Shown: one piece after another, positions 52,640 through 61,109 of the stretch
Position numbering within the stretch: the stretch's first letter is position 1
How the letters are laid out: each line of letters opens with the position of its first letter
From: Spartobacteria bacterium
Lineage (GTDB): Bacteria > Verrucomicrobiota > Verrucomicrobiia > Chthoniobacterales > Chthoniobacteraceae
DNA: 64,000 nt
NCBI GenBank assembly: GCA_021324825.1
Contig: JAJPII010000016.1
Coordinates: 62,001 to 126,000 of the forward strand
Direction of reading: 5' to 3'
Notes under the pieces: model-generated
Database searches by the model: none
The model's input: the letters and a program-made list of their open reading frames with translations, nothing else
What the model was told of the DNA's origin: nothing
Position numbers and translations under genes: made by a program

Positions 52640-53851
52640 ATGGTCGCCGTAAGCCACCCCACGGGAAACGCGAATGTCCGGGCCGTCCTCCGGGCGCTCG
52701 AGGAGGCGAAGCTTCTCGCCGCGTTTTTGACGACCGTGGCGGTGACGGGCGATCCCCGGTTCCTGCCTGCGAGTTTGAGAGCGGAGGCGTCGCGGCGCTC
52801 GTATCCCGTCCCGCCGGGGAAGATTTGGCGGCGCCCCTCGCGCGAGTTGCTGAGGCTCCTTGCCGTGAAACTGCGGTTCGCGCGCTGGGCTGACATCGGC
52901 GGCGTTTGCCGCGATCTCGACCGGCGCGGCGCGGAGTATCTCCGCAAGCGCGCGAAGCGGGACGCCGTCACCGCGGTTTATTGCTACGAGGACAGCGCGC
53001 TCGAATCTTTTCGCGCGGCGAAGGCGCTGGGCATCCGGCGTTTCTACGATCTTCCCATCGGCTATTTCCGCGCGGCGCAGCGCGTCCTGGCGGAGGATCG
53101 CGAGCGGATGCCGGAGTTCGCGGACGCCTTCAGCCTGGATGGAACGCCGGAGCCGGCGTGGAAGCTGGAACGCAAGGAGGAGGAGGCGCGGCTGGCGGAT
53201 GTCATCATCGCCTGCAGCGAGTTTGTGAAGGCCACGCTGGCGGAGGGCGGACTGCCGTTGGAAAAAGTCCGCGTCGTTCAATTTGGAAGCCCGGAAGGCA
53301 TCGCCTGCAAGACGTGGAGCGCGGAGGATTCGCGCAGGCCGTTGCGCGTCCTCTTCGCGGGGCTGGTGTTGCAGCGCAAGGGGATCGGGTATCTGCTGCA
53401 CGCCATCGAACGGCTCCAGCGCAAGGATGTCGAACTGGTGGTGATGGGCAGGCTTCCCGCGAAGCCGCAATCCATCCTTCGCTATAAACACTTGTTCCGC
53501 TACGAGCCGCCGCGCCCGCACGCCGGGGTTCTGGAGTTGATGAAGACGTGCGACCTCCTCGTCCTGCCGTCGCTTTTCGAGGGGCAGGCGCTCGTCGTCC
53601 TGGAGGCGATGAAGTGCGGGCTGCCCGTCATCATCACGCCGAGCACAGGCGCGGCCAATCTTGTCGAGAATGGCCGGGAGGGTTTCGTCGTTCCTGCCTG
53701 CTCCACGGAGGCGCTCGCCGAGGCCGTGGAGTGGTTTATGGCGCACCGCGATGCGATCCCCGCCATGGGAGAAGCGGCGCGCAAGCGGGCGGAGAGCGCG
53801 ACATGGGAAAGCTATCGTTCGCGGATTGTGCAACTTGTGGAAGAGGAGTAA
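52640..53851 (+). CDS. GT4-family glycosyltransferase
   Basis: A 403-residue GT-B enzyme beginning MVAVSHPTGNANVRAVLRAL. Mid-protein is DVIIACSEFVKATLAEGG. The donor domain LFAGLVLQRKGIGYLLHAIE is followed by FEGQALVVLEAMKCGLPVI, the E-x7-E site. One base separates it from the preceding stop, and eight bases from the membrane protein downstream. Specificity unknown. Confidence 0.86.
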   Translation: MVAVSHPTGNANVRAVLRALEEAKLLAAFLTTVAVTGDPRFLPASLRAEASRRSYPVPPGKIWRRPSRELLRLLAVKLRFARWADIGGVCRDLDRRGAEYLRKRAKRDAVTAVYCYEDSALESFRAAKALGIRRFYDLPIGYFRAAQRVLAEDRERMPEFADAFSLDGTPEPAWKLERKEEEARLADVIIACSEFVKATLAEGGLPLEKVRVVQFGSPEGIACKTWSAEDSRRPLRVLFAGLVLQRKGIGYLLHAIERLQRKDVELVVMGRLPAKPQSILRYKHLFRYEPPRPHAGVLELMKTCDLLVLPSLFEGQALVVLEAMKCGLPVIITPSTGAANLVENGREGFVVPACSTEALAEAVEWFMAHRDAIPAMGEAARKRAESATWESYRSRIVQLVEEE

Positions 53852-53859
53852 AACCTGAC

Positions 53860-55230
53860 ATGGCCTCCGAACCCCCGCCGCTGGACGCTCTGCCGAATTC
53901 CGACAAGCGCGTACGGCGTCTCATCTGGCTCTACTTTTTCCTGCTGCTGTTCGAAGGCGCCATACGCAAATGGCTGGTGCCCTCGCAAATCTCCAGCCCG
54001 CTGGCGATCATCCGCGACCCGGTCCTCCTGTATATGTACTGGCTGGCGTTCCGCGCCGGGAAGCTGCCGACGAGTCCGTTCGTCGTTTCGTGCGGGGTGC
54101 TCGCGATTCTCTCGTTTCTCGCCGGACTCCTGCCGGACAGGAACGTGCTTTTCGTCGATCTCTACGGCGCGCGGACGAATTTTCTCCACATGCCCTTCAT
54201 CTTTCTCCTGCCGAAATTCTTCTCGGGCAAGGATGTCGTCAACCTCGGGAAGTGGTGTCTCATCATCATGATCCCGGTCTCCTTCCTGATGGCCGACCAG
54301 TTCCTCTCCTCGCCGGACTCCTGGATAAACAAGGCCTCGACCGACGAGGCCGCGCAGATCGGCGGCGGCAGCGGCAGGGTGCGGCCCCCGGGCATCTTCA
54401 CCTTCGCCACGGGCGCGGCGGAGTATTCGGCGCTCTGCGCGGTATTCCTTATCTACGGGACGATGTTCCCGCACGCGTATCCGAAATGGGCGCTGGTCGG
54501 GGGAGGCGTCTCTCTCGTGGCGGGCATGGCCCTTTCCATCAGCCGCCTGAATCTTACCTCCGTGGGGGTCGTGATATTATGCCTTCTTCTGTTCAACTGT
54601 ATGCGACCGGGGTTCGTGCCCCGCTTCATACCGGTCTCCATCCTCGGGGTTGTGGCGCTGTTTTTCCTGCTGCAACTCCGCCCGATACAGGAGGGCCTCG
54701 ACGCGTTCAACGCCCGGATCAACGACGCCAGCGCCAGCGAAGGCGGCCAGCAGGGATTCATCCGGCGCGTCACCTCCGTCTTCACCGAAGCCTTTTCCGA
54801 AAGACTGTGGGAAGGGCCGGTCGAAGGCCACGGCCTCGGCATGGGCACGAACGCGGGTTCGCGCCTCTTGACCGGAAAGGACAGCTACCTGCTCGCCGAA
54901 GGGGAGTGGCAGAGGGTCACGCTGGAAAGCGGGCCGATCCTCGGCACGCTGTACCTGCTGTGGCGCGTGGTCCTGGTTCTCTGGCTCTTCCGGCGTTCCC
55001 TTTCCTTTGCGTACCGGGGGCGGCCGCTGCCGATCCTTCTCTTTGGCGCGGCGCTGCCGCTGGTTCTCATAGGTCAGCTTGGGCGGCCCACCACGCTCGG
55101 GTTCACGGTGCTGGACGCGGGCCTTTGCATCGCTTCCATGGACGCGCCCCTGGCGATCAAACTTCGGCCTTTCCGCCCGTTGAGCCGCAAATCCTTCCGG
55201 CCCGCGTCGAAACCCCTGCCGTCCGCTTGA
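53860..55230 (+). CDS. O-antigen polymerase/ligase-like membrane protein
   Basis: A 456-residue polytopic protein with a Pro-rich N-terminal tail, then RRLIWLYFFLLLFEGAIRKWL. Many helices follow, with a long extracytoplasmic loop (about 145-190) before helices ending near LSISRLNLTSVGVV. It is paralogous to the protein at 7763. A third, unrelated-looking ligase-type protein lies at 59691. One of them may polymerise and another ligate, but the sequence does not say which. The ATG at 53860 is chosen; in-frame upstream sequence is a shadow of the GT4 gene. Confidence 0.75.
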   Translation: MASEPPPLDALPNSDKRVRRLIWLYFFLLLFEGAIRKWLVPSQISSPLAIIRDPVLLYMYWLAFRAGKLPTSPFVVSCGVLAILSFLAGLLPDRNVLFVDLYGARTNFLHMPFIFLLPKFFSGKDVVNLGKWCLIIMIPVSFLMADQFLSSPDSWINKASTDEAAQIGGGSGRVRPPGIFTFATGAAEYSALCAVFLIYGTMFPHAYPKWALVGGGVSLVAGMALSISRLNLTSVGVVILCLLLFNCMRPGFVPRFIPVSILGVVALFFLLQLRPIQEGLDAFNARINDASASEGGQQGFIRRVTSVFTEAFSERLWEGPVEGHGLGMGTNAGSRLLTGKDSYLLAEGEWQRVTLESGPILGTLYLLWRVVLVLWLFRRSLSFAYRGRPLPILLFGAALPLVLIGQLGRPTTLGFTVLDAGLCIASMDAPLAIKLRPFRPLSRKSFRPASKPLPSA

Positions 55231-56363
55231 GCGCGCGCCTCACAGTCCTTCTGCTTGGCAACTACGCCAACGACCGCGTGGAAAGCATGGAGCGTTTCGC
55301 GGACACTCTGCGGCGCGGATTGCCCGAGTGCGGCGTGGATGTCGAGACGATCCGGCCCGAGCCGTTCATCGGCAGGCTGAAGCCTTCCGCCAGGGGCGTT
55401 GGCAAATGGCTGGGGTATTTCGACAAGTTCCTGGTTTTCCCCTTCGTCCTCCGGCGAAAGCTGCGGGCCATGCGGAAGCCCTTCGTCGTTCACGTCTGCG
55501 ACCACTCCAACGCGCACTACGTCCATTTCCTCCAGCGCGCGCCGCATCTCGTTACCTGCAACGACCTGCTGGCAATCCGTTCCGCGCGCGGGGAAATCCC
55601 GTGGCACAGGACCGGGCGGACGGGCAAAATCCTCCAATGGCTCATCCTCGGCGGGCTGAAGCGGGGCAAGCGGTTCACCTGCATCTCGGAGGCGACGCGC
55701 GCCGATCTGCTGCGGATCGCCGGCGTAAACCCCGCGAGCGTTTCCGTGACTTACATGGGGCAGAACCACCCGTACTCCCCGATGCCGCGCCAAGACGCTC
55801 TCGCACGGCTGCGCGTGCTGCTCCCGTTCGTGGATCTCTCCGCGTTTATTTTCCACGTCGGGAATAACGATTGGTACAAAAACCGCCTCGGGGTCATCCG
55901 CATCTACAAAGCGCTCAGGAAAACAATGCCCGGCGCGCCTCCGCTCGTCCTGGCCGGCAAACCGTTCACCCCCGAGATGGCGGCGCTGGCCGAAGGCATG
56001 CCGGTTCACCCGCTCGTGGATGTATCCAACGAAGACCTCCGCGCGCTCTATTCGGCGGCAAGCCTGCTGCTCTTCCCCTCGCTGGCGGAAGGGTTTGGCT
56101 GGCCGATCATCGAAGCGCAGGCTTGCGGCTGCCGCGTGGTGACATCCAACCGCGCGCCGATGACGGAGGTGGGGGGTGACGCCGCGATTTACATCGACCC
56201 CGAGAATGAGCCGGCCGCCGCCGAAGCGGTCCGCGACGCGCTGGGGCGGGACGCGGCGGAACGCATCGAAGCCGGTTACAAAAACGCCGCGCGTTTCCCG
56301 ACCGGGCGGATGGTGCGCGAATATGCCGGCATCTATTTGGAACTGGCGGAGCCGGCCCGGTGA
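55227..56363 (+). CDS. GT4-family glycosyltransferase (TTG start)
   Basis: A 378-residue GT-B enzyme. It has LTVLLLGNYANDRVESMERF at the N-terminus and FTCISEATRADLLRIAGV at the junction. FHVGNNDWYKNRLGVIRIY follows. The donor signature AEGFGWPIIEAQACGCRVV is followed by TEVGGDAAIYIDP, typical of well-studied GT4 enzymes. The start is TTG in a TTGA overlap with the membrane-protein stop; no ATG or GTG is available in frame near it. Confidence 0.85.
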   Translation: MSARLTVLLLGNYANDRVESMERFADTLRRGLPECGVDVETIRPEPFIGRLKPSARGVGKWLGYFDKFLVFPFVLRRKLRAMRKPFVVHVCDHSNAHYVHFLQRAPHLVTCNDLLAIRSARGEIPWHRTGRTGKILQWLILGGLKRGKRFTCISEATRADLLRIAGVNPASVSVTYMGQNHPYSPMPRQDALARLRVLLPFVDLSAFIFHVGNNDWYKNRLGVIRIYKALRKTMPGAPPLVLAGKPFTPEMAALAEGMPVHPLVDVSNEDLRALYSAASLLLFPSLAEGFGWPIIEAQACGCRVVTSNRAPMTEVGGDAAIYIDPENEPAAAEAVRDALGRDAAERIEAGYKNAARFPTGRMVREYAGIYLELAEPAR

Positions 56364-57478
56364 GGCTGCTGCACGTCATACCGAGCCTGGCGCCGGAGGC
56401 CGGTGGCACGGCGGAGATGGTCAAGATCATCGGGAAAGCCCAGCGGGAGATGGGGCACGCGGTCGAAGTATTGTCCCTCGACGAGGAGCCGGGCGAATCG
56501 CATCTCAAGGTTCACGCCATGGGAAAAGGCCGCCTGAAATACGGCTACAACCCGAAGCTGCGCGAATGGCTGCGGGCGCACGCCTCGGAATACGACGCCA
56601 TCATCGTCCACGGCATCTGGCAATACACCAGCTTTGCGACGTGGAGCGCCCTGCGCGAGAAGCGGCTGCCGTACTACGTCTTCACCCACGGGATGCTCGA
56701 TCCCTGGTTCAAGGAAGCCTATCCGCTCAAGCACCTGAAGAAGTGGCTCTATTGGCCCTGGACGGACTACCGGGTGTTGCGCGACGCGAAGGCCGTGTTC
56801 TTCACGAGCGAACAGGAGCGCCTCCTGGCCCGGCGTTCCTTCTGGCTTTACCGCTGCGTCGAGAAGGTCGTTTCGCTCGGAACCATGCCCCCGCCCGGCG
56901 ACGCGGAGCGCCAGAAGACGCTCTTCCTCCGGGAATTTCCCGCCCTCGCCGGGAAGCGCATCGTCCTGTTCCTCGGGCGCATTCATGAAAAAAAGGGATG
57001 CGACCTGCTCATCCGCGCCTTCGCAGGCGTTCCGGAGGATGCCCGTCTCGTCATCGCCGGGCCTTGCGCGGCCCCGGTTTATCTCCAGGAACTCCAGCGG
57101 CTCGCCGCGCGGGAAGGCGTATCCTTCACATGGACGGGACTCCTCTCGGGCGACAGAAAATGGGGAGCCCTGCGGGCCGCCGATGTCTTCGCGCTCCCTT
57201 CGCACCACGAAAACTTCGGGATGTCCGTCTCGGAAGCAATCTCCTGCGGCCTGCCCGCGCTCATTTCCAGCAAGGTGAACATCTTCGAGGAGATACGGGA
57301 CGACGGCGCGGGCCTGGTGGAAAATGACGACCTGGAGGGTACGCGCCGCCTGCTCACCCGCTGGTTTGCCATGTCCGCCGCCGAGCAGGATGCGATGCGA
57401 CTCGGCGCGCGGCAGTGTTTTCTCTCGCGGTTTGACGCGCGCGTCGCGGCGCGGAGGATAACGGAATTGGTCTCGTGA
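56360..57478 (+). CDS. GT4-family glycosyltransferase
   Basis: A 372-residue GT-B enzyme. It has LLHVIPSLAPEAGGTAEMVK (acceptor loop), VHGIWQYTSFATWSAL and YVFTHGMLDPWFK. The donor domain is LFLGRIHEKKGCDLLIRAF with E-x7-E in HENFGMSVSEAISCG. The start is GTG in GTGA, and the end is also GTGA. The HGMLDPW segment is common to a GT4 group of EPS loci. Confidence 0.88.
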   Translation: MRLLHVIPSLAPEAGGTAEMVKIIGKAQREMGHAVEVLSLDEEPGESHLKVHAMGKGRLKYGYNPKLREWLRAHASEYDAIIVHGIWQYTSFATWSALREKRLPYYVFTHGMLDPWFKEAYPLKHLKKWLYWPWTDYRVLRDAKAVFFTSEQERLLARRSFWLYRCVEKVVSLGTMPPPGDAERQKTLFLREFPALAGKRIVLFLGRIHEKKGCDLLIRAFAGVPEDARLVIAGPCAAPVYLQELQRLAAREGVSFTWTGLLSGDRKWGALRAADVFALPSHHENFGMSVSEAISCGLPALISSKVNIFEEIRDDGAGLVENDDLEGTRRLLTRWFAMSAAEQDAMRLGARQCFLSRFDARVAARRITELVS

Positions 57479-58356
57479 AAAGACTCGCCTGGATCGCGCT
57501 CGTTTTGCTGATAGGCGGGGAAGGAATCGCCCGGTTCAGCGGGATAGCCGATGTCCCTCTTTACCGCGTCGATGACGAGATCGGCTACATCCCCGCGCCG
57601 AACCAGTCGGGCGCTTTCCTGCGCAGGAACGACTGGGTTTTCAACGAGCGGAGCATGGGCGCGCGCGCGTTCGCGCCGGAGGGGAAGAAAAACGTCCTCC
57701 TGCTCGGCGACAGCATCGTCTACGGCGGAGACGCGTACCGCCAGCGCGAAAAGCTGGGGCCGCGCCTGGAGGAAACCCTGGGGGGCGGCTATGCCGTCTG
57801 GCCCGTCGGCGCGGGGCGCTGGAGCGCGCTGAATGAGACGACCTATCTCCAGAGAAACGCGGACTTGCCCGCGCGGATGGAGACCTTGGTCTGGGTGCTC
57901 ATCACCGTGGATTTCGAGCGCCGCATGCAATCGTGGTCGCCCCTGATCCACCCCCAAAAACCGCCGTTGCTCGCAGGCGTCTTTGGACTGAGGCGCTTCA
58001 TCTTGCCGCGCCTCGGCGTCACCCGCGACCCGGCTTTCCCTCCGCTCGCGCCGTCCGTTCCCATCGACAACCAGTTCCCGCTCTTCGACAAATACCTGTC
58101 GTCGCTCCGCGCGTCCAATCCGCGGCTGCGCATCCTGCTCGTGCTCTATCCCAGCTTGCTGGAAGGCGCGCCCGCGCAAACGATTGCGGGTAAACTGGGC
58201 GCGCTTGCGAGCCGGCTCGGCATCGGCTTTTTCCGGGTCGCGAAGGAGCCGCGCTGGAACAGTTCCTACTATCGCGACGTCATTCACCCCAGCGCGGCGG
58301 GCAATGTCGTCCTGGCGAATTTGGTAAAGGAACATTTGGAACACTTAAGTCGATAA
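57475..58356 (+). CDS. SGNH-hydrolase-like protein with N-terminal membrane anchor
   Basis: A 293-residue protein. The first about 20 residues are hydrophobic (signal or anchor). The SGNH block I is LLLGDSIVYGG (Asp79-Ser80). The terminal block is YRDVIHPSAAGN (Asp268 and His271), so the Ser-Asp-His triad is complete. SGNH enzymes can be glycan O-acetyl esterases or acyltransferases on the periplasmic side. Two acetyltransferase-like genes nearby support an acetylation-tuning role. Substrate unknown. Confidence 0.78.
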   Translation: MKRLAWIALVLLIGGEGIARFSGIADVPLYRVDDEIGYIPAPNQSGAFLRRNDWVFNERSMGARAFAPEGKKNVLLLGDSIVYGGDAYRQREKLGPRLEETLGGGYAVWPVGAGRWSALNETTYLQRNADLPARMETLVWVLITVDFERRMQSWSPLIHPQKPPLLAGVFGLRRFILPRLGVTRDPAFPPLAPSVPIDNQFPLFDKYLSSLRASNPRLRILLVLYPSLLEGAPAQTIAGKLGALASRLGIGFFRVAKEPRWNSSYYRDVIHPSAAGNVVLANLVKEHLEHLSR

Positions 58357-58400
58357 ATATTTCTTTTATTCACCGGAGTTATTCCCCAGTATGTCTTATA

Positions 58401-59000
58401 GTGAATGCCGTGACCCCCAAATCGGCCCCCGCGTTGCCGCGCGAATCCACCCGGGTGCGCAATGATCTCTTCGATCGCACCCAGGGTTGCGTCCGCGGCA
58501 AGCCGCGCTGGTTCGAAGTCTCCTGGTATTTCGTGAAGTGCGTTTTCTTCCTGAGTCCGATTCCGTGGCCGCAGGCCGTGAAGCGGGCGTTGCTTCGGCG
58601 TTTTGGAGCGGAGATTGGGCGCGGGGTGAACATCAAGCCGCGAGTGAACATTCACTTCCCCTGGAAGTTGCGGGTGGGAGACTACGCGTGGATCGGGGAG
58701 GAAGTGTTCATCCTCAACCTGGAGGAAGTGGTCATCGGCTCGCACACGTGCATCTCGCAGCGGGCGTTCATCTGCACGGGAAACCACGACTACAAGAGCG
58801 CGGACTTTTCGTATCGCAACGCCGGCATCACCATCAAGGACGGCGCGTGGATCGGCGCCCAGTGTTTCGTCGCCGCGGGCGTATGCATCGGAACCGAGGC
58901 CGTCGCCCTCGCCGGTTCGGTGGTCGCGCGCGACCTGCCGGACGCAATGGTCTGCTCGGGCAACCCGTGCGTCCCCGCGCGGCATCGCTGGGAGGTATGA
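58401..59000 (+). CDS. WcaF-like hexapeptide acetyltransferase
   Basis: A 199-residue left-handed beta-helix acyltransferase. The N-terminal helix region is PRWFEVSWYFVKCVFF. The helix core includes VNIHFPWKLRVGDYAWIG. The catalytic His is in FICTGNHDYKS, and the closing turn is CSGNPCVPARH. It resembles the product at 19868, including its N-terminal part. The 44-base AT-rich gap before it could hold a promoter but shows no convincing consensus pair. The start is GTG 58401; a second GTG follows nine bases later. Confidence 0.82.
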   Translation: MNAVTPKSAPALPRESTRVRNDLFDRTQGCVRGKPRWFEVSWYFVKCVFFLSPIPWPQAVKRALLRRFGAEIGRGVNIKPRVNIHFPWKLRVGDYAWIGEEVFILNLEEVVIGSHTCISQRAFICTGNHDYKSADFSYRNAGITIKDGAWIGAQCFVAAGVCIGTEAVALAGSVVARDLPDAMVCSGNPCVPARHRWEV

Positions 59001-59686
59001 CCGTCCTCGCTCTGCTCTTGCTGGCCGTCTCGGCCTTCGCGCAGGACAAACTTCCCGTCGACATCCCGGCCTCGGCGGCCGCCCCCGCCGACCAGGTGCG
59101 CGGGTTGAGGATGGAGTTCTACCCCTTCGATCCCAACGCGCCCAAAGGGCTTGATTCTCTCGATGAAGCGATGACCTTTGTCTTCATGAGCCAGCCCCAG
59201 CTTTCCGAACTTCTGGATGTTCCCGCCGTCGATTTTCCGAAGAACGCGCGGACCGCGCCGGATACGGTCATCTCGCTGGGCGACTATTTTTTTGGCGCCC
59301 AGGCTTTCGCCGCGCGCAAGGCGTCGCTTCCCGCCCGGATGTCCGCTCCCATCGGCCCGCGTTCGGTTTTTGTTCTCCGGGGGTTTTTCAATGTGGAAAA
59401 GCCCGGCTCCTACAATTTCAGATTCCCGGTGGATGACGGCGCCGAGGTTAAAATAGGCGGGCAGGTCGTCCTGTATCAAAAGGAGTATGGCGGCATGTTC
59501 CCGGACGCCGACCCGAAATACGCCGCGACGGTCAACTTCTCAAAGGCCGGCGTCTACGCGATCCGCATCACGCATTGGGACCGCGGCCAGGAGCTTGGCA
59601 TCCACGTCTATTCCGATCTCACCGCCGCCCAGCCGGGCGCTTTCGTCCTGCTTCCCATTCTCACCGGGACGGGCGGAAGCCATTAA
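58997..59686 (+). CDS. Secreted PA14-like domain protein
   Basis: A 229-residue protein with a signal peptide ending SAFAQ. The body fits a PA14/GLEYA-type beta-sandwich: GLRMEFYPFDPNAPKGLDSL near the start and FFNVEKPGSYNFRFPVDDG. The VKIGGQVVL and YAIRITHWDRGQELGIHVY strands complete it. PA14 domains bind carbohydrate or cell-surface ligands. It sits between an acetyltransferase and a ligase-like gene in an ATGA overlap. A role binding the polymer outside the inner membrane is inferred; no anchor is visible. Confidence 0.72.
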   Translation: MTVLALLLLAVSAFAQDKLPVDIPASAAAPADQVRGLRMEFYPFDPNAPKGLDSLDEAMTFVFMSQPQLSELLDVPAVDFPKNARTAPDTVISLGDYFFGAQAFAARKASLPARMSAPIGPRSVFVLRGFFNVEKPGSYNFRFPVDDGAEVKIGGQVVLYQKEYGGMFPDADPKYAATVNFSKAGVYAIRITHWDRGQELGIHVYSDLTAAQPGAFVLLPILTGTGGSH

Positions 59687-59690
59687 GAAA

Positions 59691-61049
59691 GTGCGGGCGG
59701 TCGATCTTCCCCGCTGGGGCTTTCTTGCGAGCCTCGTTTACGCCCCCTGGGCGTTCGGTTCCACCAGCCACGCCGGCGCCGATTTCCTCGCGCGCCTGCT
59801 CCTCCTGGTCTCCGGGGCGTGGCTCGCCGCCAATCTGCTCGACCGGCGGTTTCCCCGCGTTCATCCCTTCCCGCTCCTGCTCTTCGCGTTTCTCCTCGCG
59901 CAAGGGTGGGAGATGGCCCGCAACCCCCGCGCGATCTTCGACACGGACTACGTGAGGTTCTTCCCGCTCGCCCACGACGCCGCCTGGCCCGCGAGCCTGG
60001 ACGCCCGCCTCACGCGCGAGAAGATGCGCCTCGTCACCGGCCTCTTTGGCGCGTTCTGCATCGCGTGCGATCTCGCCCAGGAGCGGAGATGGCAGGTTCG
60101 CCTCGCGACGGCCATCGGCGTGGCGGGGGCGAGCGTCATCCTCTACGGTCTCCTGCTGCGGCTGCTGAACATCCGCATGATCCTGTGGAGATCGGACATT
60201 CCCGGCAACACCTGGCCGTTCGCCACGTATCTGTATCACGGAAACGCCGGGGCCTTCATCAACCTGGTCTGGCCCGTGGCCGCCGCTTTCGCCGTCCTCA
60301 GTTTCCAAAGACGCACGGCGGTCGTCACAAAATGCTTCTGGGTAAGCGCCGCGGCCGTCACCAGCGCCGGCGTCTTCGTCAACGCCTCCAAGGCTTCCAC
60401 CGCGATAGGCGCCGGGCTCCTCCTGGTCATGATCTGCTGGGCGGCTTATACGCTGCTCTGGAGAAAACACGGGTTCGGCAACCCTCTCGTCGGCGCCTTG
60501 TATGCGGTATTGATAGTCGCGGCCTTCGCGGCCGTGGCGTGGTCGGTCGGTCTGGACGTGACGCTCGAACGCTGGTCCCGCCTGAATGCCGGGCTGGCGA
60601 CGCACAACGCCCGGCTTGTCGTGGACGAGGTATGCCTCTCCATGGTCAGCGACGCCGGGCGGTGGGGTTTCGGCCCCGGAACATTCGCCGCGCTTTTCCC
60701 TTTCTACACGTTCGACGCGGCGTGGCGCGGCGGCGTCAACATCTCGGGCATATGGCAATACGCGCACGAGGATTACCTGCAAACCCTCATCGAATGGGGC
60801 GGCGCCGGCGCGGCGGCTTGGGGGCTGCTTTTTTTCGGCGGCATCCTCGCGGCGCTGATACCCCCTTTTTCAAGAAAGCTCTCGCGCACGGAGCGGGCGC
60901 TCCTTGCAGGCAGCGCCGCCGCGCTTGCGGGGATTGCGATCCACGCCGCGGTCGATTTTCCGCTCCAGATAGCCTCCCTCCAGCTCTATGCCGTGACGTT
61001 CCTCGCCCTGGCGTGGGGAGGCCGCTTCTGGGACATGGAGAAATCTTGA
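59691..61049 (+). CDS. O-antigen ligase/polymerase-like membrane protein
   Basis: A protein of about 452 residues with roughly eleven hydrophobic segments. It has an early periplasmic loop and a large loop with MVSDAGRWGFGPGTFAALFP and YAHEDYLQTLIEWGGAG, the conserved region of the O-antigen ligase (Wzy_C-like) family. GTG 59691 is the start used here. An ATT at 59682 overlapping the previous stop is also in frame and cannot be excluded. It is the last gene of the plus-strand run, convergent with the exosortase gene. Confidence 0.8.
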   Translation: MRAVDLPRWGFLASLVYAPWAFGSTSHAGADFLARLLLLVSGAWLAANLLDRRFPRVHPFPLLLFAFLLAQGWEMARNPRAIFDTDYVRFFPLAHDAAWPASLDARLTREKMRLVTGLFGAFCIACDLAQERRWQVRLATAIGVAGASVILYGLLLRLLNIRMILWRSDIPGNTWPFATYLYHGNAGAFINLVWPVAAAFAVLSFQRRTAVVTKCFWVSAAAVTSAGVFVNASKASTAIGAGLLLVMICWAAYTLLWRKHGFGNPLVGALYAVLIVAAFAAVAWSVGLDVTLERWSRLNAGLATHNARLVVDEVCLSMVSDAGRWGFGPGTFAALFPFYTFDAAWRGGVNISGIWQYAHEDYLQTLIEWGGAGAAAWGLLFFGGILAALIPPFSRKLSRTERALLAGSAAALAGIAIHAAVDFPLQIASLQLYAVTFLALAWGGRFWDMEKS

Positions 61050-61057
61050 CCTGTTGG

Positions 61058-61082
61058 TGTAGAGGCGCTCTGCCGGCCGCCT
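61058..61082. repeat. Short hairpin related to the 98-bp inverted repeat
   Basis: TGTAGAGGCG at 61058-61067 and GCCGCCT at 61076-61082 are the same flanking blocks as in each arm of the repeat at 19050-19147, separated here by eight bases instead of nine. It forms a weak hairpin in the 60-base gap between two convergent genes, 40 kb from the other copy. It is probably a degenerate member of an interspersed intergenic repeat and may also serve as a terminator. Confidence 0.6.
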
Positions 61083-61109
61083 GGGCTTAAAATAGGCAAC
61101 CAAGAGCAG

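Noticed and set aside
53970-55226. Long N-terminal extension of the GT4 gene at 55227
   Set aside because: It runs antiparallel in meaning to the membrane-protein gene (different frame, no motifs). The true GT4 N-terminus starts at the TTGA overlap.
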